Shown here in pieces: positions 17,886-26,619 of a stretch of DNA of 64,000 nucleotides. Position 1 is the first letter of the stretch, and the number at the start of each line of letters is the position of its first letter. Under the pieces are notes generated by a model. That model was given only the letters and a program-made list of their open reading frames with translations, was not told the DNA's origin and searched no databases. Origin of the DNA: Bacteroidota bacterium (GTDB lineage Bacteria; Bacteroidota; Bacteroidia; Bacteroidales; UBA10428); assembly GCA_016699695.1 (NCBI GenBank), contig CP065006.1:3844001-3908000 (forward strand), written 5' to 3'. The translations under genes and the position numbers were made by a program.

Positions 17886-19091
17886 CTATTTGTAATACTG
17901 GTTATAAATCTGAAATGCTAATTTGTAAGCTAATAATGGAGGGACGGCATTCCCAACTTGGGTAAATTGTCTTGCTGACGGGCCGACAAAAATATAATCG
18001 TCTGGAAAAGTTTGAAGGCGAGCACATTCCCTAACTGATAAAGTTCTAGGAGAATAAGGATGTAAGTGAGAACGCCCTCCACCTTTTGTTCCACCTGCAA
18101 TTACTGTCTTGCTAGGTAAAAACGGGTTTAATCTGTCAACTCTCCCTAAATGATCTCGCTGTCCATAATCAAGTTCCATGTAACGCAAAACTGAATGCGC
18201 TGTATGTTCTCTTGTGATGTGGTTTTCATTATCGCCGATTGGTTTGGAGAAAACATCGAAGCATGGTGTTTGAAAAAAACTTATTTCTGGAAACACAAAT
18301 TTTTGTTTTGCTCTTGTCCCGACAACAATAAGTCTCAAACGCTTTTGTGGTACTCCATAGTCAGCAGCATTTACAACTTGTGGCTTAGAAATAGTATATC
18401 CGACTTTAGTTAGTTGTTCAAGTGATTTTGTCAATCCTTTGCCATTATCAATTTCATTTAGACCAGGAACATTTTCAATAATGAAAACTTTCGGCATAAA
18501 TTCAGTTATAAACCAAATATAGTCATTTAGCAAATCTCCTTTTTCTTTGTCCTCAAATCCTCTTCGTTTGAAATTTTCATCTTCTTTACTAAAGCGTTGA
18601 TTAGAAGCAATACTAAAAGGCTGACAAGGCGGTCCACCATGAAAAACGCCGTCAAATGGTGATTTGAGACCAAGAGACTCTTTTAAAACCGATGCAATAG
18701 ATTCTCTATGTTTCATGTCACCAGAAAAATCTGGAGGACCAATTACGAGCTGATTTGGATAATTTAGCCGAAGAGTTTTGCAAAATAACTCATTGATTTC
18801 AATTGATGCTAAATTGTCAAAACCAGCATAATCAAATCCAATATCAAGACCTCCTGCTCCAGAAAAGAAGCTTACTGATGGGATTCCTTTTTTAGATTGT
18901 CTTAATTCTTCAATGCTTTTGTATTCATTAAAAGTAATATCAGTTTGTGAATAATCTCTGTAACGCAAATGGTCGTAAGTTAAGCCCAGTTTTTTCAATT
19001 CCTGGTTTAAACTCAAGTCTTTATCAATACACTTTGATAAAAGTGCTATTTGTTCTTTAATAGATATTTTTTCTTCAACGTTTATCTTCAT
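17886..19091 (-). CDS. DNA (cytosine-5) methyltransferase of type II R-M system
   Basis: 401 residues. After an N-terminal extension of about 75 residues come the C5-methyltransferase motifs: VSFFSGAGGLDIGFDYAGF (AdoMet binding), FHGGPPCQPFS (catalytic Cys), VFIIENVPGL (ENV) and the C-terminal RECARLQTFPDDY and QVGNAVPPLLA. It methylates cytosine in the sequence cut by the adjacent HNH endonuclease. It overlaps that gene by 4 bp, so translation is coupled. Last gene of a three-gene cassette. Confidence 0.92.
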   Translation of the reverse strand: MKINVEEKISIKEQIALLSKCIDKDLSLNQELKKLGLTYDHLRYRDYSQTDITFNEYKSIEELRQSKKGIPSVSFFSGAGGLDIGFDYAGFDNLASIEINELFCKTLRLNYPNQLVIGPPDFSGDMKHRESIASVLKESLGLKSPFDGVFHGGPPCQPFSIASNQRFSKEDENFKRRGFEDKEKGDLLNDYIWFITEFMPKVFIIENVPGLNEIDNGKGLTKSLEQLTKVGYTISKPQVVNAADYGVPQKRLRLIVVGTRAKQKFVFPEISFFQTPCFDVFSKPIGDNENHITREHTAHSVLRYMELDYGQRDHLGRVDRLNPFLPSKTVIAGGTKGGGRSHLHPYSPRTLSVRECARLQTFPDDYIFVGPSARQFTQVGNAVPPLLAYKLAFQIYNQYYK

Positions 19092-20272
19092 AATATTATG
19101 CTTCCTTTTGCTAGTTGATAGATTTCTTTTGCTTCAGTACGATTTTTAAAGTCGTCAACTTTATATTTGTTTAGCCAGTTCTTGTAATAAGTGTGTACGC
19201 TTTTATGACAATTTGGGCAAAGCCCAACAACATCAGACAATGATGTGCCCGATCCTGTTATTAGAAGTGTTGATGAAAGTGGTAAAACGTGGTGGACTTC
19301 CAATAAATTATCTGTCCATGGATAGCGTTTCTTCGTGTCACACACACACATGTCGCAAATAGTTTCAGGGTATTCTTTAAAAAATAATTTTCTTAGCAGA
19401 GGACTTCTTTCAATTTTTATATGGGTAACTCTCGTCCGTTTTCCTTCAACAAAAATATCATCTGTTGGTATTTCTCTTGATTGAAGTTTGAAAGGATATA
19501 CTATTTCTTTTGATAAAGAAGTCATCGACAGATATTCCTCTTCCCTTATCTCTTTTGGTTCTTTAAATATTGGATTAATTAAATGTTGGAAACCATTGTA
19601 GTCTTCAAAATCTTTTGCAGAAATATCAAGAAATAAAGAACCATGATACCATTTAAGTATGCTCAATTGACTAATAAAAATCAACATCTCTCTTACTTGC
19701 CTTTTCTCGTCTCCTTCAGGTTCGTAGTTTGTCTTTTTAAGTGTAGTATAATGTTCAAGCGGTTCAAGACCAGTACAATTATTGCCGATAATAAAAACAA
19801 AAACCTCTTCTAATGAGATGCTCAGCTGTTTGCCTAATTGGAAATTTGAAATAAGATATTTTAGAACAGCACAGAAAGGATAAACAAGATTGGTTGATTT
19901 ATGATAGTCTGTAAATGCTACAAAAGGAAATCGAAAACGAGGAATAAATAAAGAAAGGAATTCATCAACATCAATTTTTTTAGTCTCGTTCTCAGTAACT
20001 CTTTTACAAAAATCAGTTATGTATAGGCGGTCATTTATAGTTGTTGCAAGGAATGAACATTCAAAAACTCTTTTATAATTACGCCAAACTCTATAAGTGT
20101 TAGGAGCAAAAGGAAGTCCAGTATAGCGTTCTAGTTCTGCCCTTAGTGGATCAACACCTTTTTGATTAATGACAATTCCTTCTAGATCTTTTAGGCAATG
20201 AGCAATTGCTTTCAGATTTTCAAACTGAAAGTAGTTTAACCTTCCCTGATCCCAATGCCATTTTGTTATCAT
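19088..20272 (-). CDS. HNH restriction endonuclease of type II R-M system
   Basis: 394 residues. The C-terminal third is an HNH nuclease with a zinc-binding frame: CDMCVCDTKKRYPW, then LLEVHHVLPLS (catalytic HH), then GLCPNCHKSVH. The N-terminal 270 residues are unassigned and probably recognise DNA. Its position between an HTH controller and a C5-methyltransferase makes it the restriction partner. Only 1 bp separates it from the controller gene. Confidence 0.85.
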   Translation of the reverse strand: MITKWHWDQGRLNYFQFENLKAIAHCLKDLEGIVINQKGVDPLRAELERYTGLPFAPNTYRVWRNYKRVFECSFLATTINDRLYITDFCKRVTENETKKIDVDEFLSLFIPRFRFPFVAFTDYHKSTNLVYPFCAVLKYLISNFQLGKQLSISLEEVFVFIIGNNCTGLEPLEHYTTLKKTNYEPEGDEKRQVREMLIFISQLSILKWYHGSLFLDISAKDFEDYNGFQHLINPIFKEPKEIREEEYLSMTSLSKEIVYPFKLQSREIPTDDIFVEGKRTRVTHIKIERSPLLRKLFFKEYPETICDMCVCDTKKRYPWTDNLLEVHHVLPLSSTLLITGSGTSLSDVVGLCPNCHKSVHTYYKNWLNKYKVDDFKNRTEAKEIYQLAKGSIIL

Positions 20273-20273
20273 A

Positions 20274-20576
20274 CTATTTATTATTTGCTTGAATAAATTT
20301 AACTTTTTTCTCTGCTACTTTCAATGCTTGTGAAGCACAATCTTCTCCTGCAATTTCGTAAGCTATTTTTTCACTTAGAAATTGTATCATTAAATTTTCT
20401 TTGTCGATTTCTAGAATTTCTGAAAGCTTGTAGATGTTATCTTTAGTTGGCTTTCTGTTGCCTTTTTCAATTTTACTTAAAATTGCTTGGTCAATGTCCA
20501 AATAAGCAGCAACTTGTCGAAGAAGCAATCCTTTTGTTTCTCGTTTTGTTTTTAATATCTGTCCCAATGTTTCCAT
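20274..20576 (-). CDS. XRE-family controller (C protein-like) of R-M operon
   Basis: 100 residues from ATG at 20576; a TTG in frame at 20597 would place the start inside the operator, so I prefer the ATG. The N-terminal HTH is LGQILKTKRETKGLLLRQVA followed by DQAILSKIEKGNRKPT. First gene of the operon, directly behind a palindrome, as expected of C proteins that time endonuclease expression after entry into a new host. It could also be a simple repressor. Confidence 0.8.
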   Translation of the reverse strand: METLGQILKTKRETKGLLLRQVAAYLDIDQAILSKIEKGNRKPTKDNIYKLSEILEIDKENLMIQFLSEKIAYEIAGEDCASQALKVAEKKVKFIQANNK

Positions 20577-20589
20577 TTGAATAGGTTTG

Positions 20590-20612
20590 TTTGACAATAT
20601 TTGTCAAAGATA
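20590..20612 (-). promoter_or_regulatory. Operator and -7 element of R-M operon
   Basis: Inverted repeat TTTGACA-ATATT-TGTCAAA (20590-20608), 14 bp before the ATG. The right arm overlaps TATCTTTG (minus, 20612-20605), a TAnnTTTG -7 motif. A further TGTCAAA occurs at 20617-20623. The -33 TTG is not at the usual distance. Confidence 0.65.
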
Positions 20613-20711
20613 ATATGTCAAAATATAATAAACGTAAGTAGGTTTGAAAAGTTATTAACAAAATTATGGTGTGTTACCTGTCGGGGAATGTAAAGCTTTG
20701 GGTGCGTCGGG

Positions 20712-20777
20712 GCAAAATTAAATGTGCTGCAAAATGCGTCAGCATGTGCGCTGGCTTTGCAGCTCTTTTAATTTTGC
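20712..20777. repeat. Covarying hairpin element HP2 (right end of R-M cassette)
   Basis: GCAAAATTAA-ATGT-GCTGCAAA ... TTTGCAGC-TCTT-TTAATTTTGC. Same internal loop as HP1 but with ATGT on the 5' strand, so the order of the two half-motifs is swapped. Confidence 0.8.
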
Positions 20778-20851
20778 AGAAGGGTCGGCAGTCTGTCTGT
20801 CTTTCCGCTTTCTGCCAAATTGTTGCTGGTCAGTCCGTTTTTTTAGGGTGA

Positions 20852-20986
20852 CGCATAACGGCCGACGCTATGGCAAGTGCGGGAATAAATTGTTGCTCAA
20901 CTGTCTGCCAGCACAAATGTATGTAAAGATTCCAAATGTTTCAACGAACACGCAAACCCGCATTTGCTATAGCGTTTGTTAGCAAC
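20852..20986 (-). other. attC site 19 (family R)
   Basis: Starts GCATAACGG, ends GTTTGTTAGC. Same arms as attC 18. It is the attC of the type IIG-like cassette. Confidence 0.85.
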
Positions 20987-21060
20987 TGGCCTTATTTGTC
21001 TTTGGTTGAATTGTCTTTCATATTTGCTGCACTGTTTGGCTGTCTGTGCGTCTGGGTAGG

Positions 21061-21119
21061 CAAGCTCTTTGGCTGGTTTTGGTTTGTGCGTTGGCATGTG
21101 CGACCAGCCAATGTGCTTG
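21061..21119. repeat. Covarying hairpin element HP3 (left end of type IIG cassette)
   Basis: CAAGC-TCTT-TGGCTGGTT ... GACCAGCCA-ATGT-GCTTG, loop contains GTGCGTTGGC. Confidence 0.8.
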
Positions 21120-21216
21120 ACTACGAAGCGTTGGCAATTATATCAATTATTCTTTACTTTCATGTTTGTCTAACGTAGTCAAAAACAAATTTTCAAATTA
21201 CTTTCTCTTCACCATT

Positions 21217-24200
21217 TTACTCAATTTCAATTTTATCAATTACTTTCATTATTCTGTCAGTTTCGGTTAACGCAACAATAATTTTCTGGTAGTGTAAAAT
21301 ATCATCAAACTCTAACTTTCTTTCTTTCCGGTCTTTAAGCCATTTTTGCGCTGGTTGATAACCACCAATGTAAAAATCCCAGGCTAGTTGTGGTACATTG
21401 TCGAAATACTGTGTATCGTTTATGTAAACTTTACCGTCTTGATATCTTGTTTTACCAACTTCATTATTTCCGTCAACTGGATATTGAGTTATGTATTTCT
21501 CAACGGTTGGCGATTCCAATAAATGAATTTGCCGTATTTCTCCGCCCAGTTTTACCAACTTCCAAAACGTGTCTGTATCTTTTGGATAAGGCACTCTCGG
21601 AAAATCAATTTTTAAAAATTCTTTGTATTTCTCACGGTATGTTGGTGAATGCAAAACCGCGTAGATGTAATCTAAAATGTCAATTGGCGCAAAAGTGTTT
21701 TCGGTTGTTCCATTCTCATTGCTAAAGGACAAGTACAATTTCTCAGCTATTTGCTTTACAATTTCTGCGTTTAGGTTTGGCGTTCTTTCGGTAGTTTGGC
21801 CAATGCTTTGTTGTCCGTTAGTTTCGGGATATAGATATAAGGGGAAAACTGTTCCACCACCTCTACGGTAAATGTTTTGATCTGTCAAATATTTACAAAT
21901 GAAAACAACATTCCATGCATCACCACCAACAGCCTGACCTTGTCTGCAAATAATTAAACCTGCGTTTTCCTTAATGAAATGGCTTAAAACTTTTGTGTTT
22001 GGTCTTGCAACGAAATATGGATTATAAAAAACTTTTCTATTGTCAAAAGGACGATATTGAAAATTCCTTATTTGTTCTTTAATATCTGATTTTGAAACAT
22101 TGTTTCTTGTTTGGTTCGCATCCCACTTATCGTTGTCTTTAATAACTAACTTGAACCTTTTGCAAACTTCATCTACTGACTTTGTTTCATCTAAAAAGAA
22201 AGTTATTTTATCTTCTAAATTCTGTCTGTCAAAATCAACTGACAAATCATCTCTTTTAGTAAGAAGTCCTAACGAATTAAGTGGGAATAATTCGGGAATT
22301 GAAAATCCTTTGCTGTATGCTTTTTCTTCAACAAAATCTTTTGATGTAAAGAAGAAATTTGGTTGAGTATTTTCAAGTTTTTTGTATGGCACACTTTTCA
22401 AATTATTCTCTAATAGAAAATCATATTTCAATTCACGTTTCCCGAATAAATCATAATGAAAAACTTGTCCTAATTCATTTGTTTTTTTCTTTCCTGTCTT
22501 TATAAAGAAATTGATTGAAACGCCTTGTTCAATATCAAATACATTTATGTCGGCACTTCCGTCTGGTGCTGTTTCTTTTTTCTTGGCGTTACCGTGTAAG
22601 TCAATTGTATAAATTTTGTCATAGGTTTTCAATAAGTGCCAACGCATTCCACGAAAAGTAGGATTGTCTAAATAACCGTGAGGATTAATAAAAGCCAAAA
22701 TACCACTTCCGTTTTTTTCTATAAAATGCTGTCCGTAACGTAAAAACTTAACGTAATCGTCATTTATAAATTTTGAGTTTTGTTCCTTCAGCTTTTCTTT
22801 CCCGCCTGGTTCTTTTTTGTAATCTTCCATCAGACTCATAATCCATACGCCTTTGTTGGCGCTTTCTCCGCTGTATGGTGGATTTCCAATGACACACATT
22901 ACTGGCGTATCTCTTTTGATGTGATTGGCTTCGTTGGCTTCTGTGCTTAACCAATTTGCAAAGAGAGTTCCCGTGTCTTGGTGATGTTCTTCTAAACTGT
23001 TGGTAAGATAAACTCTGAACCTTTGGTTAGTTATAGGTTTGTAACCTGTTTCAGTTAAAAGCAAATCTAATTTTAAATGTGCCATTGCATAACTAGCCAT
23101 CAGTAACTCAAATCCATTTAGGCGGGGCAAAAGCTGGGTTTCTACATAATTGCTCCAAATGCCCTGCTGCCCTACAAAATTTTTGTGAATGAGTTTTACA
23201 ACTTCGGCTAAAAATGTTCCTGTTCCAGTGGCTGGGTCAAGTATTTGTACTTTGTGTACTTCTTGTTCTATCTTTTTTCCTTGATAATCAACTTTAATTT
23301 TGATTTTGCTGTTGTCGGCAAGTCCTTTTGGCAAATCAAATTCGGCTTTTAAAATATCATCAACCGCACGAACTATAAAATTTACAACCGGTGCAGGTGT
23401 GTACCATACGCCACGGGCTTTACGGAGTTTCGGGTCGTACTCACGTAAAAAAGTTTCGTAAAAATGGATAATCGGATCTTCCATTTTAGTACTCTTGCCG
23501 TAATTTTTTAGAATTTCTTCAACGTCGCAAGCTAAAAATATTTCGGTCAAGCTGTCAACTATCCATTTTATTCGATCATCAATGTCAGGGCCTGCAATGT
23601 AGCCAAACAACTTGCGTAAAAACGGATTTGATTTTGGAATTAGTTCAGCAGCTTCCTGTCGGCTAAATGTCGGTAAAGTCGGGTCATGCAGCCGAGCAGC
23701 AAACATTCCGTAAGCAATGGTTTGCGCATAAACATCAGCAAATCCTTTAGGCGTGATGTCGTGAATCAGAATTTGCTTAAAAGCGTTCATTTGGTCTTTC
23801 AGCGTGCTATCTTCCTGCTTTTCTTCATCGCTTGTCAACGCCTTTTCAATAACATCAGAAAGAAGGCGGGCTTTGCCCGCCATCATTTCTGCTAGTTTTT
23901 TTGAACTTTTTATGGTTTGTCCAACATGTGAACAAAAGTCTTTAATCAGATTTTCAAAATTGATGAAATTCTCTGTCAATGGTTTTATGCCTTTGTCAGT
24001 AATTTCGCCAATGGCAATTTTGGTTACGAATTGTCCGTCACGATAAAGCAGAAAATTTAAGTAGTCAGTAAAAATAAGATTGCTGAGGGAAACTTTGTAC
24101 CGATCGAATTGTTCTTTATTTCCTGTTTTCTTTGCGCCTTCAAGGTCTTTATCGCCTATGTCTTTGGCTTCAATAAATCCAATAGGAATATCTTTCTTAG

Positions 24201-24372
24201 TCAGAATATAGTCAGGTGCTCCGCAAGATTGCCTTTTTGGTTCGTTGGTTGCCCTGATTGTCGGAACCAAACTTTCTAGAAGAGTTTGCAAATCGCCACG
24301 GAAAGTATGTTCAGTCGCATTACCAAGTTTATATCGTTGGTTAATATTGTCAATGTATTGGGCTAAATTCAT
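21217..24372 (-). CDS. Type IIG/ISP-like restriction-modification enzyme
   Basis: 1,051 residues combining three functions. Residues about 50-75 hold a PD-(D/E)xK nuclease core (APDYILTKKDIPIGFIEAKD). Residues about 375-395 hold methyltransferase motif I (ILDPATGTGTFLAEV), and near 495 lies the N6-adenine motif NPPY. The C-terminal 350 residues, including NFQYRPFDNRKVFYNP, resemble the target-recognition part of type ISP enzymes. There is no helicase region, so it is shorter than true ISP enzymes (about 1,500 residues) and closer to type IIG. One protein would both methylate and cut. It is alone in its cassette, bracketed by HP3 and HP4. Confidence 0.85.
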   Translation of the reverse strand: MNLAQYIDNINQRYKLGNATEHTFRGDLQTLLESLVPTIRATNEPKRQSCGAPDYILTKKDIPIGFIEAKDIGDKDLEGAKKTGNKEQFDRYKVSLSNLIFTDYLNFLLYRDGQFVTKIAIGEITDKGIKPLTENFINFENLIKDFCSHVGQTIKSSKKLAEMMAGKARLLSDVIEKALTSDEEKQEDSTLKDQMNAFKQILIHDITPKGFADVYAQTIAYGMFAARLHDPTLPTFSRQEAAELIPKSNPFLRKLFGYIAGPDIDDRIKWIVDSLTEIFLACDVEEILKNYGKSTKMEDPIIHFYETFLREYDPKLRKARGVWYTPAPVVNFIVRAVDDILKAEFDLPKGLADNSKIKIKVDYQGKKIEQEVHKVQILDPATGTGTFLAEVVKLIHKNFVGQQGIWSNYVETQLLPRLNGFELLMASYAMAHLKLDLLLTETGYKPITNQRFRVYLTNSLEEHHQDTGTLFANWLSTEANEANHIKRDTPVMCVIGNPPYSGESANKGVWIMSLMEDYKKEPGGKEKLKEQNSKFINDDYVKFLRYGQHFIEKNGSGILAFINPHGYLDNPTFRGMRWHLLKTYDKIYTIDLHGNAKKKETAPDGSADINVFDIEQGVSINFFIKTGKKKTNELGQVFHYDLFGKRELKYDFLLENNLKSVPYKKLENTQPNFFFTSKDFVEEKAYSKGFSIPELFPLNSLGLLTKRDDLSVDFDRQNLEDKITFFLDETKSVDEVCKRFKLVIKDNDKWDANQTRNNVSKSDIKEQIRNFQYRPFDNRKVFYNPYFVARPNTKVLSHFIKENAGLIICRQGQAVGGDAWNVVFICKYLTDQNIYRRGGGTVFPLYLYPETNGQQSIGQTTERTPNLNAEIVKQIAEKLYLSFSNENGTTENTFAPIDILDYIYAVLHSPTYREKYKEFLKIDFPRVPYPKDTDTFWKLVKLGGEIRQIHLLESPTVEKYITQYPVDGNNEVGKTRYQDGKVYINDTQYFDNVPQLAWDFYIGGYQPAQKWLKDRKERKLEFDDILHYQKIIVALTETDRIMKVIDKIEIE

Positions 24373-24430
24373 TTTTTAAACGTTTCAAATATCTACAAAT
24401 GTATCAATTTCCGCTGGTGCGTCGGCAAGG

Positions 24431-24492
24431 AAACAGCTCTTTTGCAAACAAAGATTGTGTGTCGGCATGTGCGGTTTGCAAATGTGCTGTTT
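24431..24492. repeat. Covarying hairpin element HP4 (right end of type IIG cassette)
   Basis: AAACAGC-TCTT-TTGCAAAC ... GTTTGCAA-ATGT-GCTGTTT. GTGCGTCGGC precedes and GTGCGTTGGC follows it. Confidence 0.82.
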
Positions 24493-24565
24493 TGTGCGTT
24501 GGCTGTTTCCCCTTTTCTGTCTTTTGTAGCAAAATTTTCGAGGTTTTCGGTTTTTTTAGGCTAGT

Positions 24566-24699
24566 TGCTAACGGTGGTGGTATGAGAAGCTGCCGATTGC
24601 GGGCGAATGATTTATCAAGCTAAACGAGTGTTGATGCGGGTGATGAACCTGAAAATTGCGCAACTCTCGGCAGTTTTTTATACCACGTGTTGGGCGCTG
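24566..24699 (-). other. attC site 20
   Basis: Starts GTTGCTAACGG, ends CGTGTTGGGC. Arms GTGGTATGAGAAGCTGCCG and CGGCAGTTTTTTATACCAC. An identical site lies at 51622. Confidence 0.85.
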
Positions 24700-24703
24700 C
24701 CTT

Positions 24704-25177
24704 TTATTTATTTACTCGTTTTCTATAAAAATAATTAATTCCCAAAAATGAAAATCCTAAAACGAAACATATTATCATAATAGTCAAAGATTCTTTCTTT
24801 TTCATTTCAAATGCAATCAAAATTTTGCCATTCGCCTCAATTTGGTATATTATTAAGTGTTTGGGGAAGAATATTCTTTTTTTATAATAAATCTTTATGA
24901 ATTCTCCAGGTTTTAAAAAATTTTCAAGTTCTGTGTGGTCAGTAAAAAATTCACTCTTATTGTCATTAAGTTTAATTGCAAAATTATTTCTTTCAATTCT
25001 TGTATCATATATCCTATTTTCAATCATTGATAAGTCTTTCAAATCTGCAATTAAAATTTCTATTTTATAAAAAGAGAATCCAATTAGCATTAATCCAAGC
25101 ATAGGAAATAAAACAAGAGGTCCAAACTTGTATCTATCGATGTAAATTAAATCCGAAATTTTTTTAGAAAAATTCAT
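24704..25177 (-). CDS. Two-TM membrane protein, copy 1
   Basis: 157 residues with two membrane segments, FGPLVLFPMLGLMLIGFSF (about 17-36) and LTIMIICFVLGFSFLGINYF (about 130-150), the second followed by YRKR. The loop between them (about 95 residues) would lie outside the cytoplasm. Family not recognised. The cassette is duplicated at 51745-52272 without a visible change. Confidence 0.65.
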   Translation of the reverse strand: MNFSKKISDLIYIDRYKFGPLVLFPMLGLMLIGFSFYKIEILIADLKDLSMIENRIYDTRIERNNFAIKLNDNKSEFFTDHTELENFLKPGEFIKIYYKKRIFFPKHLIIYQIEANGKILIAFEMKKKESLTIMIICFVLGFSFLGINYFYRKRVNK

Positions 25178-25209
25178 TGTAGGTCAAGTTTTCGTTTTTT
25201 CAAGGTTGC

Positions 25210-25338
25210 GCCCAACGGATGGCGGTATGAAATCGTTGGGGATTGCGGTCTACTATCCTGTCCAGTTACACCAAACTTGATGCGTGGCAGAATGTTTGAA
25301 TAACCACCTAAACCCCAATGTTTTATACCGCGTGTTGT
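25210..25338 (-). other. attC site 21 (attC of the 11.5-kb defence cassette)
   Basis: Starts GCCCAACGG, ends CGTGTTGTATGC. Arms GGCGGTATGAAATCGTTGGGG and CCCCAATGTTTTATACCGC, with one unpaired T. Confidence 0.85.
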
Positions 25339-25460
25339 ATGCTGGGCTTTATTCATTATCAGTTAATTATCAATCTTTTACAATCTAAAATCCGCTCAGT
25401 CGAAGCACTGCTGTTCCCGAAAAAATTAGTTTTTAGGGTCGGCAAAAAAGCGGTGGCAAA

Positions 25461-25526
25461 CAGCCAAGCTCTTTTGCAATTTTTGGTTGCGTGTCGGCTT
25501 GTGCGAATTGCAAATGTGCTTGGCTG
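25461..25526. repeat. Covarying hairpin element HP5 (left end of Druantia cassette)
   Basis: CAGCCAAGC-TCTT-TTGCAATT ... AATTGCAA-ATGT-GCTTGGCTG. Perfect 9-bp outer stem. Ends 11 bp from the methyltransferase stop. Confidence 0.85.
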
Positions 25527-25536
25527 TGTGGGCTGA

Positions 25537-26619
25537 CTATTTGATATTTTCATCAATGAATACTCTTATGGATTTTGCAATGATTTTAGCTAGAGGTACT
25601 GGAACACCATTTCCAATCATTTTAAACTTTTTACTTAATTTATCCGGTGTTGTTAATATATAATTATCAGGAACACCTTGCAACCTTAATGCTTCTCTTA
25701 CCGATAATCTCCGGTTATCAGTGGGGTGTAAATGAACCTCATTATTACCATAGCAAACAGTTGGACTATACTTACCTCTATGTAACTTTTTGAAAGAAGG
25801 ACGATAAGTATCACCTTCTTCAATTCTCTTAATCTTTTCTAGCTTTTTTAGTTTAAATAATTCTTCTGAATTAGGTATGGAGTCTTCTACTGATTTTGAA
25901 ACTAAATATTGTTCAACACATAATGAATTAGGTGGAGTTGGCAAATTCCCATTATTCAGAATACGCTTTGAAGGTTCACCCCACTTAAATGACTTTTCTG
26001 CATTAGGATATAAAGGAGTTGGCCAATTAAACCAATTTTCACCTTTTTCGATTAATGACTTTTCTAATAAACTTTTTCTTACACCAAATACAAAGAGCCG
26101 TTCTCTACTCTGAGGTACACCGTAATGTAGTGAATTTAATCTATTTGTACTTATTAAGTATTCTTCCTTAAATAAATCTAGTATTGCTTCAAATGATTTT
26201 TTTGTTTTCTTTAATAAAACGAGACCAGGCACATTCTCCATTAAAAAGAAGTCAGGATGTAAATCCATAATCTTTTCATAGAAATGATAAGTTAAAGTAC
26301 CCCTAAGACCCTCAAACCCATTTTTAGAACCTCTGATAGAAAAATCTTGACAAGGTGGACCTCCAATTATACCAAATAACTCTTTTTGTGGCAATTTAAT
26401 CTTGCTAGTATTAATATCGTCTATACTACAAATTTCAGAAATAGTTCTACTTTTACCTGACCAATTACTCATTCCCTCATGATAAAACTGAGCAAAATCA
26501 GGGTCTAATTCATTTGAGAATACTATATCAAAACTAGCCTGTTCAAAACCCATATCGAGAAATCCACCACCCGAAAAGAATGAAAGAATTGGAATTTTAT
26601 GCTCTTTATTATTACTCAT
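25537..26619 (-). CDS. druM: DNA (cytosine-5) methyltransferase, DruM-like
   Basis: 360 residues with the C5-methyltransferase set: ILSFFSGGGFLDMGFEQASF, GIIGGPPCQDFS (catalytic Cys), FFLMENVPGL, and the C-terminal VREALRLQGVPDNY and MIGNGVPVPLAKII. It is last in a four-gene operon with overlapping frames and ends 11 bp before HP5. A C5-methylase next to a DUF1998 helicase of about 2,000 residues is the arrangement of Druantia type II, where it is called DruM. It probably marks self DNA. An ordinary orphan methylase is unlikely, given the 8-bp overlap with the upstream gene. Confidence 0.8.
   Translation of the reverse strand: MSNNKEHKIPILSFFSGGGFLDMGFEQASFDIVFSNELDPDFAQFYHEGMSNWSGKSRTISEICSIDDINTSKIKLPQKELFGIIGGPPCQDFSIRGSKNGFEGLRGTLTYHFYEKIMDLHPDFFLMENVPGLVLLKKTKKSFEAILDLFKEEYLISTNRLNSLHYGVPQSRERLFVFGVRKSLLEKSLIEKGENWFNWPTPLYPNAEKSFKWGEPSKRILNNGNLPTPPNSLCVEQYLVSKSVEDSIPNSEELFKLKKLEKIKRIEEGDTYRPSFKKLHRGKYSPTVCYGNNEVHLHPTDNRRLSVREALRLQGVPDNYILTTPDKLSKKFKMIGNGVPVPLAKIIAKSIRVFIDENIK

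Noticed and set aside
17704..17895. 63-codon plus-strand frame over HP1
   Set aside because: It begins inside attC 18, covers the hairpin element and has no homology I recognise. It is explained by the G/T-rich repeat.
21217..24372. BREX PglX methyltransferase
   Set aside because: The N-terminal PD-(D/E)xK nuclease motif and the absence of any other BREX gene in the cassette fit a self-contained restriction enzyme better.
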